From assembly GCF_950101795.1 (NCBI RefSeq), contig NZ_CATNLZ010000011.1, forward strand, positions 1-42,628: 42,628 nucleotides of DNA. The letters are read 5' to 3'. The DNA comes from Nocardioides sp. T2.26MG-1 (lineage in GTDB: Bacteria; Actinomycetota; Actinomycetes; Propionibacteriales; Nocardioidaceae). The position numbers and the translations under genes are program-made. Shown one piece after another: positions 23,704-32,904 of this stretch (its first letter is position 1; each line of letters begins with the position of its first letter). The notes under the pieces were generated by a model, which was not told where the DNA came from, searched no databases, and saw only the letters and a program-made list of their open reading frames with translations.

Positions 23704-24804
23704 TCAGTCCTCGTCGGTGGCGAGGTCCTCGTCGTGCGTGCCGGGACGGGGCGCCCAGGGCAGCTCCTTGGCCGGACGTACGACGATCAGCCGGTCACCC
23801 CGGGCCAGCTGGGTGACCACCGGGTCGAAGTAGCGGTAGACCTTCTCGTCGCGCACGACGGCGATCACCTGGTCGGGCAGGCTCTGCGGCGGCTTGCCGA
23901 CCTCGCTGACCATCAGGTCGCGCTCGGCCACCTCGAGCCCCTCGCCGTACGTCAGCAGGTCCTCCATCACCGACCCGAGGGTGGGCGAGAGCGACGACAG
24001 CCCGAGCAGCCGGCCGACCGCGTCGGAGGAGGTGATCACCGAGTTGGCCCCCGACTGCCGCATCAGCGCGACGTTCTCCTGCTCGCGGACGGCGGCGACG
24101 ATCCACACCTCGGGGTTGAGCTGGCGCACGGTGAGCGTCGAGAGCACGTTGGAGTCGTCGCGGTTGGTGGTGATGATGACCTGGCTCGCCTCCCCCACGC
24201 CCGCTCGGCGCAGGACGTCCTGCCGGGTCGCGTCGCCGGTGACGACCGCCAGCCCGTCGGCGTGCGCCTCCTGGAGCGCCTCGGCGCCCGGGTCGACCAC
24301 CACGATCGACTCGCGGTCCTGGCCGTTGTTGACCAGCGTGTCGACCGCGGCCCGGCCCTTCGTGCCGTAGCCGACCACGACGACGTGGTTTGTCATGTGC
24401 TTCCTCCAGCGGGCGATGCGGAACAGCTCGCGGCCCTGGGAGGCGAGCACCTCCAGGGTGGTCCCGATCAACAGCACCAGGAACGCGATGCGGAGCGGGG
24501 TGACGACGAACGCGTTGATCATGCGGGCGTGCGGAGCGACCGGGGCGATGTCGCCGTACCCGGTCGTGCTGAGCGTGACCGTCGTGTAGTAGATCGAGTC
24601 GACCAGGTCGACGCTCCCGGTCGGGTCGTTGCCGTCGCGGTAGTTGTGGCGGTCCAGGTAGACCAGCAGGACGGTACCGACCAGGATCGCGAGCGCGAGC
24701 AGGAACCGGCGTCCGAGTTCCCACCACGGCGAGCGCACCTGGTCCGGGAGGGAGAGCTTCCCGACCGCCCGGCCGACCGTGATGTCGCTGGAGTCGTCTG
24801 CCAC
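23704..24804 (-). CDS. potassium channel with cytosolic RCK (TrkA-N) domain
   Basis: The 366-residue protein has two transmembrane helices around a pore loop with the K+ filter TTGYGD at residues 80-85. A Rossmann-type RCK domain (HVVVVGYGTKGRAAVD) and a TrkA-C-like end (LIVVRPAKELPW) follow. Such channels pass K+ and are gated by ligands on the RCK ring. GTG 24804 follows TAGATT (24812-24817) by 7 nt, so the mRNA is probably leaderless, although this promoter overlaps the end of the upstream gene. The C-terminal tail is acidic. Confidence 0.9.
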   Translation of the reverse strand: MADDSSDITVGRAVGKLSLPDQVRSPWWELGRRFLLALAILVGTVLLVYLDRHNYRDGNDPTGSVDLVDSIYYTTVTLSTTGYGDIAPVAPHARMINAFVVTPLRIAFLVLLIGTTLEVLASQGRELFRIARWRKHMTNHVVVVGYGTKGRAAVDTLVNNGQDRESIVVVDPGAEALQEAHADGLAVVTGDATRQDVLRRAGVGEASQVIITTNRDDSNVLSTLTVRQLNPEVWIVAAVREQENVALMRQSGANSVITSSDAVGRLLGLSSLSPTLGSVMEDLLTYGEGLEVAERDLMVSEVGKPPQSLPDQVIAVVRDEKVYRYFDPVVTQLARGDRLIVVRPAKELPWAPRPGTHDEDLATDED

Positions 24805-24814
24805 GGGGGTGAAT

Positions 24815-25798
24815 CTAGTCTGTGCCCGTCCGCGTCCCGAGGCGGCGTAGCCGTTGCACGAGCTCGAGTCTCGCGCGGGTGGTGGCCTTCTGCGGGAAGA
24901 CGGTGTCGAACGCCGCGTTGACGGCCGCCCCGATCAGCACCGCGATCGAGACGAGGTAGAGCCAGAGCAGCACCGCGATGGGGGCGGCGAGTGGCCCGTA
25001 GATCGACCCGGAGTCGGCGGCAGTGACCGTGAGGAACCACCGCAGCAGGCCGGACCCGACGATCCAGCAGCCCAGTGCGAACGTCGCGCCGGGGAGGTTG
25101 AAGCTCCAGTTCGTCCGCACCGGCACGGAGACGTGGTAGAGCGTGGCGAGGAAGCAGATGCAGATCACGATGACGATCGGCCAGTAGAACGCCATCAGGA
25201 CGCCCGCGCTGTCCGGCAGCCACTCCGAGACCAGGTCCGGCCCGGCGACGACCAGCGGGATCGAGACGACTCCGGTGACCAGTGCGAGGACGTAGAGCAG
25301 GAAGGACAGCGCCCGGGTCTTCACGATCCCCCGGCTGCCACCGAGCCCGTGCATGATCGTGATGGTGTCGACGAAGACGTTCAGGGCGCGGGATCCCGAC
25401 CAGAGGGCGAGCACGAAGCCGACCGAGATGATGTCGAACCGGCCGCCCTTCTGCACGTCCTCGATCGTCTTGACGATGATCCGGTCGACCGCGCCGTCCG
25501 TGAGCGCGCGGCGGGACAGGTCGATGACGGCCTGCTGGACGTCCTCCACCTGGGCCGCGCTGAACTGGTCGGTCACGAAGCCGATGGCGCCGGCGAGCGC
25601 GAAGATCAGCGGGGGCACGGAGACCACCGCGAAGAACGCCGCCTCCGCGGCCAGGCCGGTGACCCGGTGGCGCAGGCACGAGGCCACCGTCGTCACGACC
25701 AGGCGCCAGGTCAGCTCGCGCGCCTGGCGGGTCCGCAGCACGAGCGGGGAGACGCCGGGCGTCTGGTCCTGGCTCTCCGCACCCTCCGCCCCGGACAT
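24815..25798 (-). CDS. YihY/BrkB-family membrane protein
   Basis: The 327-residue product has about six transmembrane helices and the family pattern: AAEAAFFAVVSVPPLIFALAG early, LALWSGSRALNVFVDTITIM in the middle, and YGPLAAPIAVLLWLYLVSIA near the end. The function of the family is unsettled; it was long misannotated as RNase BN. Its start is only 17 bp from the start of the divergent AidB-like gene. The K+ channel gene follows 10 bp downstream, suggesting partial co-transcription. Confidence 0.88.
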   Translation of the reverse strand: MSGAEGAESQDQTPGVSPLVLRTRQARELTWRLVVTTVASCLRHRVTGLAAEAAFFAVVSVPPLIFALAGAIGFVTDQFSAAQVEDVQQAVIDLSRRALTDGAVDRIIVKTIEDVQKGGRFDIISVGFVLALWSGSRALNVFVDTITIMHGLGGSRGIVKTRALSFLLYVLALVTGVVSIPLVVAGPDLVSEWLPDSAGVLMAFYWPIVIVICICFLATLYHVSVPVRTNWSFNLPGATFALGCWIVGSGLLRWFLTVTAADSGSIYGPLAAPIAVLLWLYLVSIAVLIGAAVNAAFDTVFPQKATTRARLELVQRLRRLGTRTGTD

Positions 25799-25803
25799 GG
25801 AAC

Positions 25804-25809
25804 TACCGT
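25804..25809 (+). promoter_or_regulatory. -10 element of a leaderless aidB-like mRNA
   Basis: TACCGT lies 6 nt before ATG 25816, so transcription should start at or next to the A of the start codon. The whole divergent gap to the YihY gene is 17 bp. Confidence 0.6.
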
Positions 25810-25815
25810 AAGCGC

Positions 25816-27483
25816 ATGCGTTCAGACATCCGGGTAGCCACCAACCAGGCGCCGCCGCTGGTGGGTCACAACGTGGTCACGGCCGACCTCGCCCTCGTCG
25901 AGGCGGTCACCAGGCACGCCTCCGCCGAGGTGGTCGAGGACCTCACCGAGCTCGGCGCCGAGGCCGGCACCGCCGAGGCGCGCGAGCACGGCCTGCTCGC
26001 GAACGAGTTCCACCCGCGGCTCAAGCCCTACGACCGGCACGGCAACCGCGTCGACGAGGTCGACTTCCACCCGTCCTGGCACTGGCTGATGGACCGCGCC
26101 GTGAGTCACGGGCTCGCGGCCCGCCCCTGGGAGCTCCAGGAGGCGGGCGCGCCGTACGCCCACGTCCGGCGCGCCGCCGGCTTCATGGCCTGGTCGCACA
26201 CCGAGCCCGGCCACGGCTGCCCGATCTCGATGACGTACGCCGCCGTCCCCGCGCTGCGGACCGACGACGCGCTGGCCAAGGAGTGGACGCCGCTGCTCGC
26301 GTCCACGTCCTACGACCCCGGGGTGCGGCTGGCCGCCACCAAGCGCGGCGCACTGGCCGGCATGGGCATGACCGAGAAGCAGGGCGGCTCCGACGTCCGC
26401 ACCAACGTGACGGTCGCGCGGCCGACGTCGGTCGACGGCGAGTACACCCTCCACGGGCACAAGTGGTTCACCTCGGCCCCGATGAACGACGTCTTCCTGG
26501 TGCTCGCCCAGGCCGAGGGGCGGCCCCAGGGTCAGGCACTGACCTGCTTCGTGGTCCCCCGCGTGCTGCCCGACGGCACCCGCAACCAGCTCGACGTGGT
26601 GCGACTCAAGGACAAGCTCGGCAACCGGTCCAACGCCTCCTCGGAGCTCGAGTTCGACGGCACCGTCGCGCACCGGCTCGGCGACGAGGGCCGCGGCGTG
26701 CGGACGATCATCGAGATGGTCGCCGCCACCCGGCTCGACTGCGTGCTCGGCTCGACGTCGCTGATGCGCCGCGCCGTCAACGAGGCCAGCTGGCACGCGG
26801 CGCACCGCTCGGCCTTCGGGTCGCTGCTCGCCGACAAGCCGTTGATGCAGAACGTCCTCGCCGACCTGGCGGTCGAGACCGAGGCGGCCACCGCGCTGGC
26901 CATGCGACTCGCCGCCGCGGTCGACGCGGTCGGCGACCCCCACGAGGCGGCGTTCCGCAGGATCGCCCTGCCGCTGGCGAAGTTCTGGGTCTGCAAGCGC
27001 ACCCCGTTCCTCGTCGCGGAGGCGCTCGAGTGCCTGGGCGGCAACGGCTACGTCGAGGAGTCCGGTCTCCCGCTGCTCTACCGCGAGGCGCCGCTGAACT
27101 CCGTCTGGGAGGGCTCGGGCAACGTCAACGCCCTCGACGTGCTGCGCGCCCTGTCGCGGGAGCCCGAGGTCCTCGACGCGTGGATCACCGAGGTCGGCCG
27201 CGCCCGCGGGGGCGACCACCGTCTCGACCACTACGTGGAGGAGACGCTGGCCCTGCTCGGGACGCTGATGGGCGAGCCCGACCGGATGGAGGTCAACGCC
27301 CGCCGGCTGGCCGCGCGGATGGCGACCTGCCTGCAGGGCGCCCTGCTCGTGCGCTTCGCGCCCCCCGAGGTCGCGGACGTGTTCTGCGCGTCGCGCTTCG
27401 GCACGTCGTACGACGGCGTCTTCGGCACCCTCGAGGGCGGCGACCTGCGGGCCATCGTGGCGCGCGCGACCCCGGAGGTCTAG
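25816..27483 (+). CDS. AidB-like acyl-CoA dehydrogenase
   Basis: The 555-residue flavoprotein matches AidB over its full length. It shows the substrate-pocket start (HNVVTADLALVEAVTRHAS), the FAD motif MTEKQGGSDVRTNVT, GHKWFTSAPMND, LGGNGYVEESGLP and NSVWEGSGNV. In E. coli AidB is part of the adaptive response to alkylation and protects DNA near promoters; isovaleryl-CoA dehydrogenase activity is weak. No ada or alk gene is nearby, so a catabolic role is also possible. Leaderless start at ATG 25816. Its end faces glyA four bases away. Confidence 0.85.
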   Translation: MRSDIRVATNQAPPLVGHNVVTADLALVEAVTRHASAEVVEDLTELGAEAGTAEAREHGLLANEFHPRLKPYDRHGNRVDEVDFHPSWHWLMDRAVSHGLAARPWELQEAGAPYAHVRRAAGFMAWSHTEPGHGCPISMTYAAVPALRTDDALAKEWTPLLASTSYDPGVRLAATKRGALAGMGMTEKQGGSDVRTNVTVARPTSVDGEYTLHGHKWFTSAPMNDVFLVLAQAEGRPQGQALTCFVVPRVLPDGTRNQLDVVRLKDKLGNRSNASSELEFDGTVAHRLGDEGRGVRTIIEMVAATRLDCVLGSTSLMRRAVNEASWHAAHRSAFGSLLADKPLMQNVLADLAVETEAATALAMRLAAAVDAVGDPHEAAFRRIALPLAKFWVCKRTPFLVAEALECLGGNGYVEESGLPLLYREAPLNSVWEGSGNVNALDVLRALSREPEVLDAWITEVGRARGGDHRLDHYVEETLALLGTLMGEPDRMEVNARRLAARMATCLQGALLVRFAPPEVADVFCASRFGTSYDGVFGTLEGGDLRAIVARATPEV

Positions 27484-27487
27484 AAGC

Positions 27488-28939
27488 TCAGGCCAGGTCG
27501 AGGCCGGGGTAGAGCGGGTGCTTGTCGAGCATCTCCGCGGAGGCAGCGCGGACCTTGTCGGCCACACCGTCGCCGAGGACGTACGACGCCTTCGAGGCCT
27601 TCCCGTCCTTGGTGGTGCCCGGCTGGGTGTTCTGCAGCACGTGCACCATGAGCTCGGCGACCCGGTCGAACTCGTCGTGCCCGAAGCCCCGCGTGGTCAA
27701 CGCCGGCGTGCCGAGGCGGATGCCGGAGGTGTACCAGGCGCCGTTGGGGTCCTGCGGGATCGAGTTGCGGTTGGTGACCACACCGGCCTCGAGCAGCGCG
27801 GTCTCGGCCTGGCGGCCCGTCAGCCCGAACCCGGACACGTCGACGAGCACGATGTGGTTGTCGGTGCCGCCGGTGACGAGCCGGGCGCCGCGCGAGAGGA
27901 AGCCGTCGGCCAGCGACTTGGCGTTGTCGGCGACGTTCTGCGCGTAGGTCTGGAACTCCGGCCGCCGCGCCTCGGCGAGCGCGACGGCCTTGGCGGCCAT
28001 CACGTGCGAGAGGGGGCCGCCGAGCACCATCGGGCAGCCACGGTCGACGTCGGCGGCGTAGTCCTGCTGCGCCAGCACCAGGCCGCCGCGGGGGCCGCGC
28101 AGCGACTTGTGCGTGGTGGTGGTCGTGATGTGCGCGTGCGGCACCGGGTCCTCGTCGCCGGTGAAGACCTTGCCGGCCACCAGCCCGGCGAAGTGGGCCA
28201 TGTCGACCATCAGGGTGGCGCCGACCTCGTCGGCGATCTCGCGCATCTTGGCGAAGTTCACCCGGCGCGGGTAGGCGGAGTAGCCCGCCACGAGCACCAG
28301 CGGCTTGAACTCCTTCGCCTTGGCTCGCACGACGTCGTAGTCGAGCAGCCCGGTCTCCGGGTCGGTGCCGTACTGCTGCTGGTGGAACATCTTGCCGCTG
28401 ATGTTGGGCCGGAAGCCGTGGGTCAGGTGGCCGCCGGAGTCCAGCGACATGCCGAGCAGCCGCTGGTTGCCGAGCTCGTTGCGCAGGGTCTCCCAGTCGG
28501 CGTCGGTCAGCTCGTTGACTCCTCTGGCGCCGAGCTTCTGCAGGGCCGGGGTCTCCACGCGGTGGGCGAGGATGGACCAGTACGCGACGAGGTTGGCGTC
28601 GATGCCCGAGTGCGGCTGCGCATAGGCGTACGGCGCACCGAACAGCTCGCGCGCGTGCTCCGCAGCGAGGGCCTCGACGGTGTCGACGTTCTGGCAGCCG
28701 GCGTAGAAGCGGTGCCCGACCGTGCCCTCGGCGTACTTGTCGCTGAACCAGGTGCCCATGGTGAGCAGCACCGCAGGCGAGGCGTAGTTCTCGCTCGCGA
28801 TCAGCTTGAGCGATCCCCGCTGGTCGACCAGCTCCTGGCGGGTCGCCTCGGCGATCCGCGGCTCGACCGAGGCGATCACCTCGAGAGCCTGCTGGTAGGC
28901 ACTGCTGGTCAGGGAGCTGATGCGGGCCTCGTTGGTCAT
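27488..28939 (-). CDS. glyA: serine hydroxymethyltransferase
   Basis: The product converts serine and tetrahydrofolate to glycine and 5,10-methylene-THF. The PLP lysine is in [15 protein letters not shown]. Other marks are [23 protein letters not shown] and [20 protein letters not shown]. At 483 residues it is longer than the E. coli enzyme (417), with insertions such as [20 protein letters not shown] and a longer region around residues 130-160. ATG 28939 is preceded by TAGGAT (28947-28952) at 7 nt, so the transcript is likely leaderless. Divergent from the sulfite reductase operon. Confidence 0.93.
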   Translation of the reverse strand: MTNEARISSLTSSAYQQALEVIASVEPRIAEATRQELVDQRGSLKLIASENYASPAVLLTMGTWFSDKYAEGTVGHRFYAGCQNVDTVEALAAEHARELFGAPYAYAQPHSGIDANLVAYWSILAHRVETPALQKLGARGVNELTDADWETLRNELGNQRLLGMSLDSGGHLTHGFRPNISGKMFHQQQYGTDPETGLLDYDVVRAKAKEFKPLVLVAGYSAYPRRVNFAKMREIADEVGATLMVDMAHFAGLVAGKVFTGDEDPVPHAHITTTTTHKSLRGPRGGLVLAQQDYAADVDRGCPMVLGGPLSHVMAAKAVALAEARRPEFQTYAQNVADNAKSLADGFLSRGARLVTGGTDNHIVLVDVSGFGLTGRQAETALLEAGVVTNRNSIPQDPNGAWYTSGIRLGTPALTTRGFGHDEFDRVAELMVHVLQNTQPGTTKDGKASKASYVLGDGVADKVRAASAEMLDKHPLYPGLDLA

Positions 28940-29325
28940 GGTCGAAATCCTAGTGTCCCGCGCCTTCCCGCGGCCCGGCCGACCACCTGCGGGTGTGACC
29001 TGCACCTCATGCCGGCCCCCAGGCACGTCGGCTACGCCCGGATTCTGTCTCATATCTCGGACAGTCGTCCCACATCATGGGATTTCGCCTTGTGGGATGT
29101 GCGTCCGCCACGTGAGACTCCTTGACATGGTCTCCGCTGCGACGCACGCCTACCTCGTGGTTCGACGCCACGTGGACCTCGGTCGCACGCGCAGCATGAT
29201 GTGTTGGCATTCCTGATCAGCCGCCCGCCAGCAACCCGGCGCAGCTGACCTCACCGGCAGACGGCCCCGACGACGTGGCCCGCCCGGTTCGAGCGTCGTT
29301 CGCCAGACTTCCGAGGAATGCCCCC
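28940..29325. other. 386-bp divergent region with repeated candidate operators
   Basis: No gene is supported here. It holds the glyA -10 element, three related operator-like repeats (29047-29063, 29067-29083, 29102-29118) and a TTGACA (29122-29127) that could be the -35 of the sulfite reductase operon. GAGGA at 29313-29317 is the ribosome binding site of the sulfite reductase gene. Confidence 0.6.
29047..29118. promoter_or_regulatory. repeated operator-like sites upstream of the sulfur operon
   Basis: GTCTCATATCTCGGACA (29047-29063) and GTCCCACATCATGGGAT (29067-29083) are in tandem, starting 20 bp apart. GTCTCACGTGGCGGACG reads on the minus strand at 29102-29118. A further half site TTGTGGGA lies at 29090-29097. 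The arrangement suggests cooperative binding by a dimeric regulator of sulfur assimilation; the protein is not identified. Confidence 0.5.
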
Positions 29326-31083
29326 ATGACCGACCTGCGCTACACCGCCAAGCCGCCGGCCCACACGGACGTCCCCCGTCCCAAGCGCGGCGAGGGCCAA
29401 TGGGCCTTCGGCTACACCGAGCCGCTCAACAAGAACGAGCAGGCGAAGAAGGACGACGGACCGCTGAACGTGCAGTCGCGGATCCTGCACATCTACTCCA
29501 AGCACGGCTTCGCCTCGATCGACCCCGCGGACCTGCGCGGCCGCTTCCGCTGGATGGGGCTCTACACCCAGCGCGCACCGGGGTTCGACGGCGGCAAGAC
29601 CGCGATGCTGTCCGAGGAGGAGCTCGACGCCGAGTTCTTCATGATGCGGGTCCGCACCGACGGGGCTCTGCTGGCCCCCGCGACCGTGCGCGCCCTGGGC
29701 TCTATCGGGGTCGACTTCGCGCGCGACACCGCGGACGTCACCGACCGCCAGAACATCCAGTACCACTGGATCCGGATCGAGGACGTCCCGGCGATCTGGG
29801 CGCGGCTCGAGGCAGCGGGCCTCACCACCCTCGAGGCGTGCGGTGACTCCCCGCGGCCGTTCCTGGGCTCGCCCGTCGCCGGCGTCGCACGCGAGGAGAT
29901 CATCGACGGCTCCGCCGCGCTGGAGGAGATCAAGCGCCGCTACATCGGCAACCCCGACTTCGCGAACTTCCCCCGCAAGTTCAAGACCGCGCTGACCGGA
30001 CACCCGGGCCACGATGTCTCCCCCGAGACCAACGACGTCTCGTTCGTCGGCACCGTCCACCCCGAGCACGGCCCGGGGTTCGACCTGTGGGTCGGCGGCG
30101 GGCTCGCGGCCAACCCGATGCTCGCCCAGAAGCTCGGCGTGTGGATCCCGCTCGACGACGTCGCCGACGTCTGGGAGGGCGTGGCCTCGATCTTCCGCGA
30201 CTACGGCTACCGCCGGCTGCGCTCGCGCGCGCGCCTGAAGTTCCTGGTCCAGGACTGGGGGGTGGAGAAGTTCCGCGAGGTCCTCGAGAACGAGTACCTC
30301 GGCCGGGCGCTCGTGAGCTGCGAGTCCCCTGCCTCCCCCGTCGGGCACCGCGACCACATCGGCGTGCACGAGCAGAAGGACGGCAAGCGGTACGTCGGGA
30401 TCGCCCCCACCGCCGGCCGGGTCTCCGGCACGCTCCTGGTGCAGCTGGCCGACCTCATGGAGGAGTACGGCGTCGCCGGCGCCCGGCTCACGCCGTACCA
30501 GAAGATCGTGCTGATCGGCGTGGAGCCGGAGACCGTCGACGCCCTGCTCGACCGGCTCGACGCGATCGGCCTCTCCGCCCGCCCCTCGGCCTGGCGACGC
30601 AACACCATGGCCTGCACGGGCCTGGAGTTCTGCAAGCTCGCGATCGTCGACACCAAGAACCGTGCCCGCGACCTGGTCGACGAGCTCGAGCGGCGCTTCC
30701 CCGACCTCACAGAGTCCGATCTTGGGGGCCCGATCACCGTGAACGTCAACGGCTGCCCCAACGCCTGCGCGCGCACCCAGGTCGGCGACATCGGGCTCAA
30801 GGGCCAGCTGGTCATGCACGAGGGCGAGCAGGTCGAGGGCTTCCAGGTGCACCTCGGCGGCGCGACCGGTCTGCAGGCCAACTTCGGCCGCAAGCTGCGC
30901 GCACACAAGGTGACCAGCGCCGGGCTGGACGACTACATCACCAGCCTGGTGGCGAACTACCTCGCCGACCGCACCGAGGGCGAGTCGTTCAGCGCCTGGG
31001 TGGCGCGCGCCGACGAGGACCTCCTCCGCGGTGACGAGGCCGACCGGGCCGATGGCCGCAGGCTCGCCGGAGCGACGGCATGA
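29326..31083 (+). CDS. sir: ferredoxin-dependent sulfite reductase
   Basis: The 585-residue cytoplasmic enzyme has the two-fold sulfite/nitrite reductase repeat. It shows the siroheme/[4Fe-4S] cysteines C430-x5-C436 (CTGLEFC) and C477-x3-C481 (CPNAC). DRQNIQYHWI in the first half is typical of the actinobacterial SirA type. It reduces sulfite to sulfide with six electrons from ferredoxin. The operon context with cysH and a siroheme chelatase supports sulfite over nitrite as substrate. ATG 29326 has GAGGA eight bases upstream. The stop overlaps the next start by ATGA. Likely controlled by the operator repeats upstream. Confidence 0.9.
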   Translation: MTDLRYTAKPPAHTDVPRPKRGEGQWAFGYTEPLNKNEQAKKDDGPLNVQSRILHIYSKHGFASIDPADLRGRFRWMGLYTQRAPGFDGGKTAMLSEEELDAEFFMMRVRTDGALLAPATVRALGSIGVDFARDTADVTDRQNIQYHWIRIEDVPAIWARLEAAGLTTLEACGDSPRPFLGSPVAGVAREEIIDGSAALEEIKRRYIGNPDFANFPRKFKTALTGHPGHDVSPETNDVSFVGTVHPEHGPGFDLWVGGGLAANPMLAQKLGVWIPLDDVADVWEGVASIFRDYGYRRLRSRARLKFLVQDWGVEKFREVLENEYLGRALVSCESPASPVGHRDHIGVHEQKDGKRYVGIAPTAGRVSGTLLVQLADLMEEYGVAGARLTPYQKIVLIGVEPETVDALLDRLDAIGLSARPSAWRRNTMACTGLEFCKLAIVDTKNRARDLVDELERRFPDLTESDLGGPITVNVNGCPNACARTQVGDIGLKGQLVMHEGEQVEGFQVHLGGATGLQANFGRKLRAHKVTSAGLDDYITSLVANYLADRTEGESFSAWVARADEDLLRGDEADRADGRRLAGATA

Positions 31084-31277
31084 GCGAGCGCGCCACTCCG
31101 TTCCACTGCCCCTACTGCGGCGAGGAGGACCTGCGTCCCCACGAGGTCGTCTCCGAGACCGGCGAGGTCAGCTCGCCGCACGGCACCTGGCACTGCCGCG
31201 GGTGCCTGCGCGCCTTCTCCCTGAAGATGCTCGGACTGGTCCGGCCGGATCCGGTCACCCCGGGAGCCCCGCAATGA
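31080..31277 (+). CDS. small zinc-ribbon protein of the sulfite reduction operon
   Basis: The 65-residue product has two CxxC knuckles, HCPYCGEEDL (from residue 9) and WHCRGC (near residue 39), with FSLKMLGL after them. The layout recalls a zinc ribbon or a rubredoxin-like metal site. It is coupled by ATGA overlaps to sir upstream and cysH downstream, so it is made in step with them. It might bind metal, help assemble the reductases or carry electrons; no function is shown. Confidence 0.75.
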   Translation: MSERATPFHCPYCGEEDLRPHEVVSETGEVSSPHGTWHCRGCLRAFSLKMLGLVRPDPVTPGAPQ

Positions 31278-32020
31278 CCGCCGCCACCACGAGGTCCGCG
31301 CGTGACTACCGCGGCACCGAGACCGCCGGCCGCTCGCCCGAGGAGCTGCGCGAGCTGGTGTCCCACTGGGGCGCCGAGCTCGAGCTGGCGCCCGCCGAGA
31401 ACATCGTCGAGTGGGCCGTCGCGACGTTCGGCGAGCGCTTCTGCGTGACCTCCTCGATGAGCGACGCCGTGCTGGCCGACCTCGTCTCGAAGGTCGCGCC
31501 CGGGGTCGACGTCGTGTTCCTCGACACCGGCTACCACTTCGCCGAGACCATCGGCACCCGCGACGCGGTCCAGGCGACGCTGCCGGTCAACCTGATCACG
31601 ATCACGCCCGTGCAGTCGGTCGCCGAGCAGGACGCGGCGTACGGCAAGGACCTGTACAAGACCGACCCGGACCTGTGCTGCAAGCTGCGCAAGGTCGAGC
31701 CGCTCGCGGCCTCCCTCGACGGCTACGACGCGTGGGCGACCGGCCTGCGCCGGGCCGAGACCAAGCACCGGGTGATCGCGCCGGTGATCGGCTGGGACGC
31801 CAAGCGGGCCAAGGTCAAGGTCTCGCCGCTGGCGCGGTGGACCGACGACGAGGTCGCGCGCTACGTCAGCGACAACGGCGTGCTCGTGAACCCGCTCGTG
31901 TACGACGGCTACCCCTCGATCGGCTGCTGGCCGTGCACCCGCCGCGTGGCTCCCGGCGAGGACGCGCGCAGCGGCCGCTGGGCCGGCACCACCAAGACCG
32001 AGTGCGGGATCCACTCATGA
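31274..32020 (+). CDS. cysH: APS reductase (CysH, Fe-S type)
   Basis: The 248-residue protein reduces adenylylsulfate to sulfite using thioredoxin. Two cysteine pairs, CC at 135-136 and C218-x2-C221, mark the [4Fe-4S] APS reductase form, not the cluster-free PAPS enzyme. The catalytic C-terminal motif appears as ECGIHS. TSSMSDAVLADLVSKVAPGV and DVVFLDTGYHF belong to the nucleotide-binding fold. No cysD/cysN sulfurylase is in the window, so APS must be supplied from elsewhere. The start overlaps the zinc-ribbon stop. Confidence 0.92.
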   Translation: MTAATTRSARDYRGTETAGRSPEELRELVSHWGAELELAPAENIVEWAVATFGERFCVTSSMSDAVLADLVSKVAPGVDVVFLDTGYHFAETIGTRDAVQATLPVNLITITPVQSVAEQDAAYGKDLYKTDPDLCCKLRKVEPLAASLDGYDAWATGLRRAETKHRVIAPVIGWDAKRAKVKVSPLARWTDDEVARYVSDNGVLVNPLVYDGYPSIGCWPCTRRVAPGEDARSGRWAGTTKTECGIHS

Positions 32021-32120
32021 GGACCCCGTCACTCCGCACGACCGGCAGCGTGGCCGGGAGTGCTCGCACCGCAATGCACGACCCTGCACCAACCACACGC
32101 ACAGGTAAGGAGGCGGCGTG

Positions 32121-32864
32121 ATGGCTGCTCCTGCACTGGTGGCCCTCGCTCACGGCAGCCGTGACCCGAGGTCCGCCACGACCATCAAGGCCCTGGTCGA
32201 CGAGGTCCGGTCCATGCGACCAGACCTGCGCATCGAGCAGGCCTTCCTCGACCTGTCCCGGCCGTCGTTCACGACGGTCGTCGACCGGCTCGTGAAGGCC
32301 GGCTTCGACGAGATCGTCGTGGTCCCGCTTCTGCTCACCGAGGCCTACCACGCCAAGGTCGACGTCCCGAGCGCGATCGCCGACGCGACGGCCCGGCACC
32401 CGGGGCTGCAGATCCGCGCGACGTCGATCCTCGGCCTGGAGGCCCAGTTCCTCGAGGTCCTCGACGTGCGCATGCGCGACGCGCTCCGGGCGCACCGGGT
32501 GCGTGAGCTCGACGCGCTCGTGCTCGCCGCGGCCGGCTCCAGCGACCCGCTGGCCAACCAGGCGGTGGCCCGGCTGGCGCGGGTGTGGGGCTCACGCCAC
32601 AAGCTGCCGGTGACCGCGGCGTTCGCCTCGGCCTCTCCCCCGGCGACCGGCGAGGCGGTCCGCGCGTTCCGCGCCGAGGGTCGCCGCCACATCGCGGTGG
32701 CCTCGCTGTTCCTGGCGCCCGGGTTCCTCCCCGACCGGGCCGCCGAGCTCGCCGTCGAGGCAGGCGCGATCGCGGTCTCCGAGCCGCTGGGCGCCCACCC
32801 CGAGGTGGCGCGCACGATCCTGGCCCGCTACGCCGTCGGCGCGGTCGAGCTCGTCCCCGTCTGA
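32121..32864 (+). CDS. sirohydrochlorin chelatase (CbiX/SirB-like)
   Basis: The 247-residue protein has two CbiX-type halves. LVALAHGSRDPRS carries the metal-site His, EIVVVPLLLTEAYHAKVDV closes the first half, and FLAPGFLPD lies in the second. It would insert iron into sirohydrochlorin to make the siroheme needed by the sulfite reductase of this operon; a cobalt role cannot be excluded from sequence. AAGGAGG at 32107-32113 is 7 nt before ATG 32121. Last gene of the operon, followed by a strong terminator. Confidence 0.85.
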   Translation: MAAPALVALAHGSRDPRSATTIKALVDEVRSMRPDLRIEQAFLDLSRPSFTTVVDRLVKAGFDEIVVVPLLLTEAYHAKVDVPSAIADATARHPGLQIRATSILGLEAQFLEVLDVRMRDALRAHRVRELDALVLAAAGSSDPLANQAVARLARVWGSRHKLPVTAAFASASPPATGEAVRAFRAEGRRHIAVASLFLAPGFLPDRAAELAVEAGAIAVSEPLGAHPEVARTILARYAVGAVELVPV

Positions 32865-32869
32865 GTCGA

Positions 32870-32904
32870 GGTTGACCCGCCCGAAACTTTCGGGCGGGTC
32901 AACC
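32870..32904. terminator. bidirectional terminator
   Basis: Arms GGTTGACCCGCCCGAAA and TTTCGGGCGGGTCAACC are perfectly complementary around one central base, giving a stem of about 15 bp. It ends the sulfur operon and overlaps the stop codon of the convergent DUF3037 gene. Confidence 0.85.

Noticed and set aside
28940..29046. ZTP (pfl) riboswitch upstream of glyA
   Set aside because: The conserved CCGCCTGGGC element is not present, and the glyA transcript appears leaderless, which leaves no room for one.
29060..29070. GGACAGTCGTCC as a DosR-type palindrome upstream of sir
   Set aside because: It has a mismatch in the outer G of one arm and lies at the joint between two copies of the better-supported sulfur operator repeat.
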